Positions 34,242 to 44,295 of a stretch of 64,000 bases of DNA are shown here, in pieces. Made by a program: the position numbers and the translations under genes. Source of the DNA: Nocardia sp. NBC_01730 (GTDB taxonomy: Bacteria; Actinomycetota; Actinomycetes; Mycobacteriales; Mycobacteriaceae); the NCBI RefSeq assembly GCF_035920445.1, contig NZ_CP109162.1:7068001-7132000 (forward strand), given 5' to 3'. Numbering within the stretch: the first letter of the stretch is position 1; each line of letters starts with the position of its first letter. The notes beneath the pieces were generated by a model, which did not search any database, was not told where the DNA came from, and worked only from the letters and a program-made list of their open reading frames with translations.

Positions 34242-34406
34242 ACCATGTGGCGGCTCTTTGCGTTTCTCTGTGTATGTGCAAGTTTCTGTTGAGCAATCAG
34301 GCTGATCCACCGCCTGGCGGATCGGCACACCCCGATCGGCTTCCCGTCGATGGGAACCCCGGTACATTTGTACAAACCAATACTCTTCCGGCTGTAGAGG
34401 TTTCCG
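34242..34406. promoter_or_regulatory. Probable promoter region of the espC-like operon
   Basis: A 165-bp gap, more AT-rich than its surroundings, with a short GTAC...GTAC repeat at about 34371-34382 and a TACTCTT segment after it. It probably holds the promoter for the run of genes from 34407 onward, but no confident -35/-10 pair can be named. Confidence 0.35.
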
Positions 34407-34724
34407 ATGACTGATCTTGCTGTAGCTTCTGACGCGATCTGCCGGTACGGTGATGCCTCGGCAGCGATGGCGGTGGAGACCGCCGCGGCGGGTGCGGCCA
34501 ACCAGGCTGCGACCATGGCCGCAGCGATCCCGGTATTCGGCCTGATCGGGCAGGATTTCCTGGCCGCGTTCGCATTTGCCCAGGCCAATAATTTGATGTC
34601 GGTCACCGAACTGGCCGCCGTGCACGCGGCTACGGCGATGACGTGCTACGAGAGCGCCGCCGCGTACGACCTGACCGAGGACGCGGCGGTCACCGAATTC
34701 GGGACTGTCGGCAAGCGGTTATGA
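34407..34724 (+). CDS. EspC-family type VII secretion target
   Basis: 105 residues, rich in alanine, with the helix-turn-helix layout of the EspC/DUF2580 family (AVETAAAGAANQAATMAAAIPVFG in the middle and ATAMTCYESAAAYDLTED near the end). The C-terminal YDLTED fits the YxxxD/E export motif of ESX substrates. Its stop overlaps the next start (ATGA). Confidence 0.75.
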   Translation: MTDLAVASDAICRYGDASAAMAVETAAAGAANQAATMAAAIPVFGLIGQDFLAAFAFAQANNLMSVTELAAVHAATAMTCYESAAAYDLTEDAAVTEFGTVGKRL

Positions 34725-36007
34725 CAGCGCCCATCGACCAGACCGTGTTGGACCTGCTGCGTCAGAGCGCGGCCGGTCAGATGCTGAACCGGCCGGTCAA
34801 CGATGTCCTCAAGGACATGGGCCTCGGCCCGCTGCCGGAGATGCCCGCGGAATTGGCGTTGCCGGAACTGCCACCACTACCGGCCCTTGATCTGTCACTG
34901 CTGGCCAAACCGCTCACCGATCTGGCAGGAACCTTCGGCACCGGTCAGCCGGCTGCCGGGCCGGGCATCGACCCCACGCAGGTGTTTTCCCAGGTCTCCT
35001 CCGTCGTGCAGACGGCGGTGCAGATGGGTTCGTCGGCGTTGCAGATGGCGATGACGCTGTGGCAGGGCATGGGTGCTTCGGAGGCCGCCGGGAAGGCGAC
35101 GCAGGCGCAGAAGGACGGCGCGGCCGTGTCGACCCAGAGCGCGCAGACCTCGGTGGGCACCGCCACGGCGGCGGGCTCGGTCTTCACGGGCGCCGCCTCG
35201 ATGGCGGCGATCACCGCCAAGTACATGGCGTCGGTCGCGGCGTCGGCGCCGTTCCTCGTGACCGGAGCCGGGCAGGCGTTCCTGCTGGCGATGACCGCCG
35301 AGACACTCACCGAGGCGACGATCGTGGTCGCGAAGACCCGCACCGAGCTGGGTATCGAGAGCGGGAAGATGATGGGGACCGGTCAGAAGGTGCCCGTCAC
35401 CAACGCGCCCAAGGGCATGGATCCGATGCAGGTCGTCTCACAGCTGATGCAGATCGTGCCGATGCTGACGAGCGCGGTCTCTTCCGGTGCGCAGTCCATC
35501 GCCCAGGTACAGACCGCGCTGAATCCAGCGAGGTCCCTTGCGGATATCGACAAGAAGGTCGACTTGAAGGAAGGGCTCGGGGCCGGTGCTCCGGTCGGTG
35601 GCGCAGGCCTCGGGGGTGGCGGCGGCGCGGGCATCGGAGCCCAGCCGCGGCAGCTCACCCCATGGGGTGGGTCGCGGGTAGCCAGCGGCGGTGTCGGTGC
35701 CGCGGGTGCCAGTGCCGGTGCCGCCGGCACCGCCGGAGCGTCATCCGCTTCCGGCACGGGCAGCTCGATGCGCGGAGGCACGGGCATGATCCCGCCGATG
35801 GGTGCCGTCGGTGCTGCCGGTGCCGGCGCGGCGCGGGCGAACGAGGCCGCGACGTCGGAAGGCGTTCGTGCCAACTTGGTGACCGAACAACACGGCAACG
35901 AGGTCGTGGGTGATATCGAAGGCGCCTCGCTGCCGGTGGTCGGCGCGGCCGAGCGTGTGACCGAACCACTGGACGGCGATTCGCCGGACAAGGCACTCAC
36001 CCTCTGA
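34721..36007 (+). CDS. EspA/EspE-like ESX-associated secreted protein
   Basis: 428 residues, starting within the stop of the EspC-like gene. Helices with an LWQGMG turn and Ala/Met-rich amphipathic segments occupy residues 90-270, and a long Gly/Ala-rich tail follows. EspC and EspA-type proteins are encoded and exported together in mycobacteria, and the coupling here mirrors that. The family link is inferred from layout rather than strong motif identity. Confidence 0.55.
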   Translation: MTAPIDQTVLDLLRQSAAGQMLNRPVNDVLKDMGLGPLPEMPAELALPELPPLPALDLSLLAKPLTDLAGTFGTGQPAAGPGIDPTQVFSQVSSVVQTAVQMGSSALQMAMTLWQGMGASEAAGKATQAQKDGAAVSTQSAQTSVGTATAAGSVFTGAASMAAITAKYMASVAASAPFLVTGAGQAFLLAMTAETLTEATIVVAKTRTELGIESGKMMGTGQKVPVTNAPKGMDPMQVVSQLMQIVPMLTSAVSSGAQSIAQVQTALNPARSLADIDKKVDLKEGLGAGAPVGGAGLGGGGGAGIGAQPRQLTPWGGSRVASGGVGAAGASAGAAGTAGASSASGTGSSMRGGTGMIPPMGAVGAAGAGAARANEAATSEGVRANLVTEQHGNEVVGDIEGASLPVVGAAERVTEPLDGDSPDKALTL

Positions 36008-36019
36008 CAGGAGGCCGTC

Positions 36020-36316
36020 ATGGAATTCGATCCGATCCAGGCCCGCAAATCCGGTACCGACTTGGACGCCCTCGCGACCCGACTGGAAAACGACCTGCGG
36101 GCGAAACAGCCTGCTCTCGCCGTGGAGCACGCGGGCACGGACGAGGTGTCGGTGCGCGCCGCGGAAACGCTGCGTGGCGTCGCGTCCTCCTACGATGACG
36201 CCGCCACCCAGGGCATCCATGAGATCCGAAAGCTGGCCGCCGCCTTGCGCTCGCATACCGACGAGCTGCTGCGGATGGACGATGACAACGCGGTCGGCTT
36301 CGGCCCTGCGAGATAG
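36020..36316 (+). CDS. PE-like helical protein
   Basis: 98 residues, entirely helical, starting MEFDPIQARKSGTDLDALA and preceded by AGGAGG. It sits directly before a PPE-like gene, as PE genes do, and its size fits the PE helical hairpin. The Pro-Glu pair is not obvious, so it may be a WXG100-like stand-in for PE. Confidence 0.6.
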   Translation: MEFDPIQARKSGTDLDALATRLENDLRAKQPALAVEHAGTDEVSVRAAETLRGVASSYDDAATQGIHEIRKLAAALRSHTDELLRMDDDNAVGFGPAR

Positions 36317-36331
36317 CGCGAGGCTGCACAT

Positions 36332-37288
36332 ATGGTCGAACCACCGGTAGTCGGATTCACCGGTGTGATCTGGGAAGCCAGACCCACCGAGCAGCTGGCG
36401 CGCGACCTCACGACTGGTCGTGGCGTGGCTCCGATGGCCGAAGCGGGCGCCGCATGGGCCCAGCTTGCCGCCAGTTTCGGTGCGGCCGTAGTCGAATACG
36501 ACCAGATCATCGCGAAGATCCGCGAATCATGGCGCTCCGCCGAGAGCGGCCCCGTGATCGACCGGATCGCGACATTGCGAGACTGGCTCGTGGACGCCGC
36601 TGCCGCCGCGGGCCACAACGCGTCGCGGGCCAGTGGTCAGGCTGTGGCTTACGAGGTGGCGCGATTGGCCATGCCGCACGTCGCCGAAATCGCCGCACTC
36701 GAGGTGGCGAAACGTGGAATCGAGCAAGCCGGCGCCGCACTCGGCGCCCCACTGGTAGCGGCGGCGGCCCAGGTCGATACCGAGCAGAACCTGGCCAAGG
36801 CGAACGCCGCCCGCGTCATGCAGAGCTACGAATCGGCGACCACACCGCTTGCCATGCCGTGGCACCAGCAGCACCCACCGGTCATCGCGTCGAGCGCGGC
36901 ACTGGATGCCGAACGCGCCGCAGCGACATCGACATCGGCTCCGGCCATGCCTGGCGGTGTCACGCCTGCCACTGTCGGCGGCGGTTTCGGTGTGCGGGCC
37001 GTGCCGAGGGCGAAGACGGCCTACCACGCCCAGACCGTCAGTCAGGCGGTGTCCATGCCGGACGTCGTCCCGGTGCAGTCGACTTCGGTACCTGCCGATT
37101 CGGGCACCGGGCGGATGATGCCGGGCGGGATGGCCCCGGCCGCCGCCATGGGCGGTGCCGAGCGCACCGTTCGTGCGGGAGCGGCCGCGCCACTCGGCGG
37201 CGAGGCCATGGAGATCGATGCCGGTATCGATGTGGCTCCGCCGGTGTTGGGTGCCGCCGAGCAGGCCCAGCGATCGGAGGCGTCATGA
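36332..37288 (+). CDS. PPE-like protein
   Basis: 318 residues. The N-terminal EPPVVGFTGVIWEARP and the following SFGAAVVEYDQIIAKIRESW match the PPE domain helices. The C-terminal third is Ala/Pro/Gly-rich. PE and PPE proteins pair into a helical bundle that EspG binds; the next gene is indeed espG. Confidence 0.7.
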   Translation: MVEPPVVGFTGVIWEARPTEQLARDLTTGRGVAPMAEAGAAWAQLAASFGAAVVEYDQIIAKIRESWRSAESGPVIDRIATLRDWLVDAAAAAGHNASRASGQAVAYEVARLAMPHVAEIAALEVAKRGIEQAGAALGAPLVAAAAQVDTEQNLAKANAARVMQSYESATTPLAMPWHQQHPPVIASSAALDAERAAATSTSAPAMPGGVTPATVGGGFGVRAVPRAKTAYHAQTVSQAVSMPDVVPVQSTSVPADSGTGRMMPGGMAPAAAMGGAERTVRAGAAAPLGGEAMEIDAGIDVAPPVLGAAEQAQRSEAS

Positions 37289-37313
37289 CACCGCCTCAGC
37301 GCAGGGGGGCGCC

Positions 37314-38102
37314 GTGCCGACGATGACCAATGACGGCCTGCTCGCCGTGTCCGGCATTTTGGGCGTGCAGACTCTGCCGCTGGTTCTCGGTGTCGGTCCA
37401 CAACAGGATTCGGTGCAAGCCTGGACCGCCGCGCAACAAGAGGCGATCGACGGCCTGCGGGATTCGGGACTCGTGGACAGCTATGACGAGGTGGACACCG
37501 ATCTCGCCGCCGCCCTTCATATCTTGTCGCAGCCGGACCGGGAGCTGGTGGCGCGTATCCATACTGAAGCGGGGACTCGGCGAGTCTGCCTGGCCCGCAG
37601 GGCATCCAAGCACGCCGTGGCAACCAGGATCGGCGACGTCTTCGACGTCCGCACAACGTGGGCCGATGACGACGGAGCCGCGCTGGCGCGCCCGGTGCTC
37701 GACGCGCTGGGGGCCTGCCCGCCCGCGCGTACCGTGAGCTTCAGTGCGCCGTCCGATCAGCTGCGTGAACGTTTCGATCGGGCCGTCGAATCCAGTGACT
37801 ACACCCAGGTGCTCTACGGACTGGGTATCGAGGAACGTGACGCGATCGAGTTCGGGCTCGCCATATCGAGCTGTTTCGCGCACGCCGAGGTCGTTGCCTA
37901 CGCATACGATGACGGCGCGACAACCCAATCTTCCGGAGCGGTAGCGGTGTACGACACCTCGCAGGGTCGTATCGTCGCCAGCCCTGGAGCATCCCCGGAC
38001 CTGCGGGTCTGGTCCACCTTCACGCCGGGCTCCGATCACCGGATCGCGCAAGCGATTTCCGCGCTGGTCCGGTCGCTGCCCGGAGGAAGGTGGATGCCCT
38101 AG
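37314..38102 (+). CDS. espG: EspG-family ESX chaperone
   Basis: 262 residues from GTG at 37314, which follows an AGGGGGG run; an ATG at 37323 is an alternative. The order of strands and helices and the C-terminal GRIVASPGASPDLRVWSTFTPGSDHRIAQAI segment fit EspG. The gene directly follows the PE/PPE-like pair, its probable client. It is clearly diverged from the EspG at 27638. Confidence 0.75.
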   Translation: MPTMTNDGLLAVSGILGVQTLPLVLGVGPQQDSVQAWTAAQQEAIDGLRDSGLVDSYDEVDTDLAAALHILSQPDRELVARIHTEAGTRRVCLARRASKHAVATRIGDVFDVRTTWADDDGAALARPVLDALGACPPARTVSFSAPSDQLRERFDRAVESSDYTQVLYGLGIEERDAIEFGLAISSCFAHAEVVAYAYDDGATTQSSGAVAVYDTSQGRIVASPGASPDLRVWSTFTPGSDHRIAQAISALVRSLPGGRWMP

Positions 38103-38195
38103 CTCGCGCGTTGTCGAGAGCTGACAGTGCGAAATCTTGGCCGCGTCAACCGAAGACGTACACAGTCATAACAGATTCAAGAAAGGGTTCGAGAC

Positions 38196-38495
38196 ATGGG
38201 TGATGTCAATTTCGAGGAATTCGGGGCTCAGGGAGTCGCGGACGACATGGGCGATGCGATCAGCGCTCTTCGCACAACGATCAATCGCGTTGTCGAGACC
38301 ACCAGCGCAGCCAAGGCCGGCTGGCAAGGCGACGCCTCCGACGCGTGCGGTAAGGCCGCATCCGCGTTCGAGGACGAAGCGGATCGCGTGAAGGCGATCC
38401 TCCAGGAGATCACGGACATGGTGGGCGATGGCAACAAGGGCTACAAGGAAATGGAAGCCGATAACACGGACTTCTTCACCAATCTGAGCGTGTAG
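38196..38495 (+). CDS. esxB: WXG100 protein, EsxB-like
   Basis: 99 residues with the W43-Q-G45 turn between two helices. The C-terminal YKEME fits the YxxxD/E secretion signal, so this is the EsxB/CFP-10-type partner. It precedes the esxA-like gene by 29 bp. Confidence 0.8.
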   Translation: MGDVNFEEFGAQGVADDMGDAISALRTTINRVVETTSAAKAGWQGDASDACGKAASAFEDEADRVKAILQEITDMVGDGNKGYKEMEADNTDFFTNLSV

Positions 38496-38524
38496 CCGAA
38501 ACTGCGACTTCGAAAGGACTTGAT

Positions 38525-38842
38525 ATGAAATACGATGAGAAAATATTGGCAGGCCTGATCGAGGACCTGGTTGAACTCCGTAAAGACCTGCGGACACAAG
38601 CGGGGAACCTCGAGTCAGCGGCAAGCAACCTGTCTGCCGCCTGGGAAGGCAACGCGGGTTTCGAGGGGTTCCGGGATGCGAAGAGGCGGTTCGACGCCGA
38701 GTTCGGCACCGCGGACACCGCCGACACCACTGTCGATGGGACCACCATCGGCACGCTGAACGGCCTCGGCAAGGCTGTAGAAGCCGCGTGGCAGAACGCC
38801 AAGCACATCGATGCGAAGGTCGGCCAGGCATTCGGCGGCTGA
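38525..38842 (+). CDS. esxA: WXG100 protein, EsxA-like
   Basis: 105 residues with a W40-E-G42 turn and no YxxxD/E tail, as expected for the EsxA/ESAT-6 partner that is exported as a heterodimer with EsxB. A GAAAGGA ribosome-binding site precedes the ATG. It is a little longer than usual because of an insertion rich in Asp/Thr after the second helix starts. Confidence 0.8.
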   Translation: MKYDEKILAGLIEDLVELRKDLRTQAGNLESAASNLSAAWEGNAGFEGFRDAKRRFDAEFGTADTADTTVDGTTIGTLNGLGKAVEAAWQNAKHIDAKVGQAFGG

Positions 38843-38865
38843 CCCGGTCGGATGTTTCTCCGAAT

Positions 38866-38896
38866 GGCCCGTGCACGCGATCCGCGTGCACGGGCC
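38866..38896. terminator. Hairpin terminator between esxA and eccE
   Basis: A perfect 13-bp stem (GGCCCGTGCACGC and its complement) with a 5-base loop lies 24 bp after the esxA-like stop and just before the end of convergent eccE. There is no clear T-run, as is common in high-GC bacteria. Confidence 0.7.
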
Positions 38897-38905
38897 GTTC
38901 GGCGC

Positions 38906-40630
38906 TTACACCGGAATCGGCCGGGGTACGCCGAGGTAGGTCATCTCGAAGGGAGTCGCAACCATGTTGACGGTTGTCGTGCCCGCGGCGGTCTGCACGG
39001 TGACCCGATTCGCGGTGCCGGGGTCCTCGGTCAGCGTGACGTCGGGGTCGAAATAGTCGCCACTGATCGAACGCGACCGCAGGAGGATGACCGTAGCGTC
39101 GGAGTGGTGCGTCGACGGCGGTATGCCGTCGTAGATGATGACGGATGCGGCACGGTGCGAATTCGCCTGCTGGGAACCGGCCGACCAAGCCGCCAGCGAC
39201 AGCAACTGCGGCGAATCGACATAGGCCACCATCTCCCGCCAGGCCTCATGACGGTTGGTGTGCACCACGACGGTGGCGCCCAACGCGATGGCTCGCAGGA
39301 TGACCTGCTTGGCGATGAGCAGCGCGCCGATGATCTCGACCCGGCGCACCCGCTGGCCGACCAACGGCAGCGCCACACCCTGCCCGGAGGCGTCCGCGCC
39401 GATCAGCTGTCCACAGCCTGCGATGGGCATGGACAGGCCGGCCAGTGAATCCGGTGTGCCGAAGGAGCTGTCGATCGGCAGGTCCGGTCCCTTGGCGCTG
39501 ACCGGAAGGCTGTGCAGTAGCGCCCGATACTGTTTCCCCGGCATAGGTATCAGGCCGGGGACATCGACCTGCGCCGGCTCGTGGCGAGTGTCGAATCGGA
39601 CCGTCGCGGTAACCGCGATCTGCCCCGAACCCGCACCCTGGGCGGGTGTGCCGTCGGCTGCCGCGCGCCGTAGCCGCACGGTCATCGTTGTCGCCAGGCT
39701 CTGGGTCGCCCAGACATCGGCGAACCCGCGCGGTCCGAGCGCCTCGAGCGCCATTCGGTAGGAGGTGGAATAGATTCCGTCGTGCTCGAGGCCCCGGGAT
39801 GTTTCCCTGAGCTGATCGAGCGAAGCGCCGCGGGTGAGCTGATGGACCACCGAGGTCATCTCCGCCGCCGACAACACCGACGCCGTGAGCCCACGGGCAG
39901 CCAGTCGATTCGCCACCCGCCGGGTCGCGACGATTCCGGATCGCAGCGTGCCGGTCGAGCCACCGCCACGGCGGTCCACCGCGCCGACGTTGGTGAGTGG
40001 GTTCAGCCGCAGAACAATCCAGACCGTTCGCTGAGCGACCGCGGGAAGCGGACCGAGGATCTGGTCATAGAGCCGCGCGACCGGACCGGCGTCCGAGGTG
40101 CGCGCCCCGGTACTGATCACATCGATGGACGCGAGATCGATGTCGAACTGGTTCAGACAGCGCGCGAGCTCCGGGAGCGGCACCTTGTCGCCGGTGCTCA
40201 GGCCACTCGGGCTGAGCAGCGTCACGAAGCGTGGTGGTGCGTCGATGCGCAGCATGGTGATCAAGTGCGCGCCATCCCATCGCATGCCGTACGTGCCGCC
40301 CTCGGGCAGTGGAACATCGAACGGCGCGTGGTTGACAACAGTGGAACGGCTACGGAAGGCGTGCCACCGGAAAGCGATCTCCTCGTCCAGGAATCCGGCG
40401 AGCGAGCTGCCGCGCAGCCTGGTGAGGCCGACGATGGCGACGAGCGCGCCACCGGCCACGGCGTAGGGCGTCGGTGCGTCGAACGACACGGCCACAAGGG
40501 CAGTGGCGATCGCGACGAGCACGACCGGGATCACCAAGCGCAGCGGTAATATTCGAAACAGCCAGTTCTGCGGTGAGTGCAGCGGTGGTGCCGAAACCGC
40601 TACGGCCGGGTCGGCCGTTGTTGACGCCAT
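38906..40630 (-). CDS. eccE: ESX membrane component EccE
   Basis: 574 residues. Two adjacent transmembrane helices (about 25-75) are followed by a large periplasmic/cytosolic domain beginning LDEEIAFRWHAFRSR, as in EccE. EccE lies at the edge of the ESX membrane complex. Here it is transcribed opposite to eccB, with a shared promoter gap at 40631-40860. Confidence 0.85.
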   Translation of the reverse strand: MASTTADPAVAVSAPPLHSPQNWLFRILPLRLVIPVVLVAIATALVAVSFDAPTPYAVAGGALVAIVGLTRLRGSSLAGFLDEEIAFRWHAFRSRSTVVNHAPFDVPLPEGGTYGMRWDGAHLITMLRIDAPPRFVTLLSPSGLSTGDKVPLPELARCLNQFDIDLASIDVISTGARTSDAGPVARLYDQILGPLPAVAQRTVWIVLRLNPLTNVGAVDRRGGGSTGTLRSGIVATRRVANRLAARGLTASVLSAAEMTSVVHQLTRGASLDQLRETSRGLEHDGIYSTSYRMALEALGPRGFADVWATQSLATTMTVRLRRAAADGTPAQGAGSGQIAVTATVRFDTRHEPAQVDVPGLIPMPGKQYRALLHSLPVSAKGPDLPIDSSFGTPDSLAGLSMPIAGCGQLIGADASGQGVALPLVGQRVRRVEIIGALLIAKQVILRAIALGATVVVHTNRHEAWREMVAYVDSPQLLSLAAWSAGSQQANSHRAASVIIYDGIPPSTHHSDATVILLRSRSISGDYFDPDVTLTEDPGTANRVTVQTAAGTTTVNMVATPFEMTYLGVPRPIPV

Positions 40631-40860
40631 GAACTTATAATGGACCGAAGTTCCCCACCTTCGCTACCTGTCCCGCCTCTCCGCGTATTCAGGCCAGGCT
40701 CAGGTGGCACAACAGTGGCGTTGGCGGCCGACGGTAGGGTTGGTAGACAGTTGGCTGGTGCCCGACGAGTTACCCATGTTCGTACGAAATCAGTTGTTGC
40801 GTTGGGAAGCACGCAGGATAGGATTCCAGCTGCTCCAATCCGCGTCAGTTCGGAGGCGTC
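40631..40860. promoter_or_regulatory. Divergent eccE/eccB promoter gap
   Basis: A 230-bp gap between two divergent machine genes. The TTATAA at 40635-40640 is the most promoter-like stretch. No operator was recognised. Confidence 0.35.
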
Positions 40861-42318
40861 GTGCCAGCACAGTTGACCACGCGTGCCCAAGTCAACGGAT
40901 ACCGGTTTTTGCTGCACCGGTACGAGCATGCGCTGATCCGGCGCGATGTGCGGATGTTGCACGACCCGATGCGGTCGCAGGCCCGGTCTCTGGTCATCGG
41001 CGCCGTACTGGGAATCCTGGTGGTCGCGGGCGCTGCGATCTTGTCATTTCTGAAGCCGGCGGGCTCGGTCGACGAGGCGAAGATCGTGATGGCCCAGGAA
41101 AGCGGCGCTCTGTATGCGATCGTCGACGGGACCTTGCATCCGGTGTTGAACCTGGCCTCGGCGCGGCTCATCACGGGCAGCAACGAGTTGCCGACCTCGG
41201 TGAAAGCGTCCAAGCTGACATCGCTGCCGCGCGGTCCGATGCTGGGAATTCCCGGCGCCCCCGCGGCGCTGCCCGGCGGGTCGGGGGACCGCTCGATCTG
41301 GACGCTGTGCGACTCGGTGATGCTGTCCGCCGCGGGCAGCGCGGCCCGCTCGCCAGGCGTGAACACGACGGTAATTGCCGGTGCGATCGAGCCCGAATCC
41401 GACTACGCGGCCCGGCCACTGCGATCGGACGAGGCGTTGCTGGTGACGCGCGAGAACAAGATCTACCTGCTGTTCGACGGCAAGCGCGCGGAGATCGACC
41501 CGGCGGACTCGGTCCTGGACCGGTCGCTGGCGTTGCGCAACCAGCAGCCGAGACCGGTCAGCGCAGGGCTGTTGAACTCGACCACCCAAGTGCCTGCGTT
41601 GACGCCGCCGCAGATCGATCGGCTGGGCGAACCCGGCCCTGGACGGCTGTCGGACATACCCGTCGGGGCCGTGATCAGAGCGCGCGGAGTCAATGCCGAG
41701 GAGCTGTACGTCGTATTGCCCAACGGGGTGCAACGGGTAACGCCTTTCGCCGCCCAGGTGATCCGCAATGCGAATTCTCAAGGCATGAGCGATATCACCA
41801 CGGTGCCGCCGGACAGGCTGGTCGGGGTACCGGTGCTGACCACTCTGCGAGTCGACCAGTTCCCGCAGGAAACGCCGAAGATCCTTCCCGCCGAGGGCCA
41901 TCAGGTCGGGTGCACGTCCTGGTCCAAGGGGGCCGACGATCCGGCCGCCACGGTGACGATCCTGGCCGGCCGGAAACTCCCGCTGGCGGAGTCGGCCACC
42001 CCGGTCGTCTTGACCACCGCGGACGGCACCGGCGATCGTGTGGACGCCGCGTACCTGCCGCCGAACTCAGGCGAGTACGTCCAGGCGACCGGCATGGACC
42101 CGGAAAGCTCCCGCCGAGGCACCCTGTTCTATGTGGCCGACAACGGAATCCGCTTCGGCGTGCCCGACTCCGAGACCGCGACCGTGCTCGGCCTGGCACA
42201 AAAACCACGGCTGGCCCCGTGGCCGATCATCGGCCAGCTCGTCCCCGGCCCGACCCTGTCCGCCAAGAACGCACTGGTCAGCCACGACACCTTGCCGACC
42301 GGCGCAACCACAAACTAA
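40861..42318 (+). CDS. eccB: ESX membrane component EccB
   Basis: 485 residues starting at GTG. The N-terminal TTRAQVNGYRFLLHRYEHAL is the EccB signature, one transmembrane helix lies at about 43-65, and a long extracytoplasmic domain with repeated short beta units follows. EccB forms the periplasmic part of the ESX pore. Confidence 0.9.
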   Translation: MPAQLTTRAQVNGYRFLLHRYEHALIRRDVRMLHDPMRSQARSLVIGAVLGILVVAGAAILSFLKPAGSVDEAKIVMAQESGALYAIVDGTLHPVLNLASARLITGSNELPTSVKASKLTSLPRGPMLGIPGAPAALPGGSGDRSIWTLCDSVMLSAAGSAARSPGVNTTVIAGAIEPESDYAARPLRSDEALLVTRENKIYLLFDGKRAEIDPADSVLDRSLALRNQQPRPVSAGLLNSTTQVPALTPPQIDRLGEPGPGRLSDIPVGAVIRARGVNAEELYVVLPNGVQRVTPFAAQVIRNANSQGMSDITTVPPDRLVGVPVLTTLRVDQFPQETPKILPAEGHQVGCTSWSKGADDPAATVTILAGRKLPLAESATPVVLTTADGTGDRVDAAYLPPNSGEYVQATGMDPESSRRGTLFYVADNGIRFGVPDSETATVLGLAQKPRLAPWPIIGQLVPGPTLSAKNALVSHDTLPTGATTN

Positions 42319-42343
42319 GCAGCAGCTCCGCCTCGCCGCCCCG

Positions 42344-44161
42344 CTATCGCAGGGTGGAGAGGACGCTGTCGAGGGCGTTGCGCATGTCGTCGGCTTCGAT
42401 GCGCATGAGCACGCTCTCGTCCACGTCGGTCAGGTCCAGGTTTTCGTCGTTGGCCAGCCGGAATTCGCGTTCCTCCTCGGCTGCTTCGATGACGTTGCGG
42501 ATGAAGCGGCCGTTGCCGGCGAGGTCGATCCCGCGGCGTGGCTGACCGGTCTGGTCGGTGCTCTGCTTGCTGTACAAGTCCGCGCAAGCCTGCACGAGCA
42601 GCGCCTGGGCTTCGTCGGAGACCTCCGAATCCCTTTTGTGGGCGATGAACTGCCCGATCTGGCCCAACTCCTCCGGGGTATAGGAATCGAACTGCACTCG
42701 CTTGGCGAACCGGGAACCGAGGCCGTCGTTGGCCTGGAGTAGCCGCTCGATCTCGCCGTCGTATCCCGCGATGATCACAACCAGGCGGTCTCGATCGTTT
42801 TCCATGCGTGCCAGGAGGGTGTCCACCGCCTCGCGGCCGAACGCGTCGCCGCCGGACAGGCCGGTCTGGATCAGGGTGTAGGCCTCGTCGATGAACAGCA
42901 CGCCGTCCATCGCGCTGTCGATCAGCTTGGAGGTCTTGATCGCGGTGCTGCCCAGGTGCTGGCCGACGAAATCCGCGCGTTTGGCCTCGACGAGGTTGTC
43001 GGTCTTCAAAAGACCTAGTCCACAGTAGATCTTGGCGACCACCCTGGCGACGGTGGTCTTACCGGTACCAGGCGGGCCGGTGAACGCCAGGTGCTGTCCG
43101 CGCGGCACGCTGGCCATCCCCTTCTCGGCGCGGATCTTGGCCAGCTGCGCGGTCGCCTGCAGCTTGGCGACCTGGGTCTTGACCGCGGCGAGGCCGATCT
43201 GTGCATCCAGTTCCGCGCGTGCGGTCGCGAGGATCAGCTTGGCTTTGTCGTCGCGCTCCTCGCGGCCCATTTGCTCGGCCGACGGGGCGGACCCGGGATC
43301 CCAGCGGTTGGTGCGCGCGTCGATCTGTTCCTTGGTGGACACCGTGAGGCGGTACTTGCGGTCTCGCATGGCGGCGGTGTTCGCCGCGAAATCCGGTGCC
43401 TCGGAGAACACCTTCTCGAACAGGGCCTGGGCTTCGTCCTCATGGCCGGTTTCGCGCAGGCACAGGCCCCGGCAGAACCGTGCCGTGGTCGCTGCCGCGG
43501 GGATGGGGCCTTCTTCCGCTCGTTCCATCCGGCGGATCGCTTCACCGAACAGCCCGAGTTGCGCGCAGGCTGTGCCGACCATCACGTGCGCACCGGCGGC
43601 CAGGTAGGGGTCTTCCCACTCCGCGGAGCCGGCGAGCACCGTCATGACATCCGGCCAGCGCTGCGTCGTGTAGTGCAGGACCCCGCGCACATACGCGCAG
43701 ACGCGGTCGTCGATCTCGCGATCGGGCTGCGACAGCTGGGACTTCCGGTGCACGGCGAGTTCGTCGAGGACCTTCTCGGCCTCGTCGTGGTCGCCCTCGG
43801 AGATCAGCAGCGAAGCCTGCGCCAACCAGATTTCGGTGTAGCTGGACAGCGGGTAGTCGATGTACTGGCCGACCACGAAGCGCCCGGCGAGCTCGCGGGG
43901 GCGCAGCCCCAACCGGCGCTGTTCTCGGAAAAGCGTTGCCCCGCTGGTCTTGTACATGTTGAACAGCACTTCGCGGGTGACTTCACCAGCGGCGGCACGC
44001 CCGAGCCATGCATCGCACATGCCAGGATCCCATTCGGTTGCCCGTTGGAACGCCAGCTTGGCGTAGTCGAGGTCGCGGGCGGATTCCTGCCCGTCGATAA
44101 CCAGGCCTAGTGACAAGACGCCAGCATCGAAGGCGCGTTGTGCTTGGCGGTTGCCAGTCAT
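42344..44161 (-). CDS. eccA: ESX AAA+ ATPase EccA
   Basis: 605 residues. TPR-like helices occupy residues 1-280 and a CbxX/CfqX-type AAA domain the rest. Walker A is GPPGTGKT (K368) and Walker B VLFIDEA (D425, E426). EccA is the cytosolic ATPase thought to free cargo from chaperones such as EspG. It is convergent with eccB and divergent from eccD. Confidence 0.9.
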   Translation of the reverse strand: MTGNRQAQRAFDAGVLSLGLVIDGQESARDLDYAKLAFQRATEWDPGMCDAWLGRAAAGEVTREVLFNMYKTSGATLFREQRRLGLRPRELAGRFVVGQYIDYPLSSYTEIWLAQASLLISEGDHDEAEKVLDELAVHRKSQLSQPDREIDDRVCAYVRGVLHYTTQRWPDVMTVLAGSAEWEDPYLAAGAHVMVGTACAQLGLFGEAIRRMERAEEGPIPAAATTARFCRGLCLRETGHEDEAQALFEKVFSEAPDFAANTAAMRDRKYRLTVSTKEQIDARTNRWDPGSAPSAEQMGREERDDKAKLILATARAELDAQIGLAAVKTQVAKLQATAQLAKIRAEKGMASVPRGQHLAFTGPPGTGKTTVARVVAKIYCGLGLLKTDNLVEAKRADFVGQHLGSTAIKTSKLIDSAMDGVLFIDEAYTLIQTGLSGGDAFGREAVDTLLARMENDRDRLVVIIAGYDGEIERLLQANDGLGSRFAKRVQFDSYTPEELGQIGQFIAHKRDSEVSDEAQALLVQACADLYSKQSTDQTGQPRRGIDLAGNGRFIRNVIEAAEEEREFRLANDENLDLTDVDESVLMRIEADDMRNALDSVLSTLR

Positions 44162-44295
44162 GCGGGTGAGCCCCCAAAGCCTACGGTGTGAGCGATTTCT
44201 CGCTCAGCATACCGGCTGCCGGATGACGGTTTGTTCGATAGATTGTGTTCGTTGCCATCTAGGGACAGCGTTGAGTGTAGGGAGTCATCCAACCC

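Noticed and set aside
40704..42545. A 613-codon plus-strand frame overlapping eccB
   Set aside because: Its product is Arg-rich shadow sequence. The EccB frame at 40861-42318 carries the family motifs and transmembrane helix.
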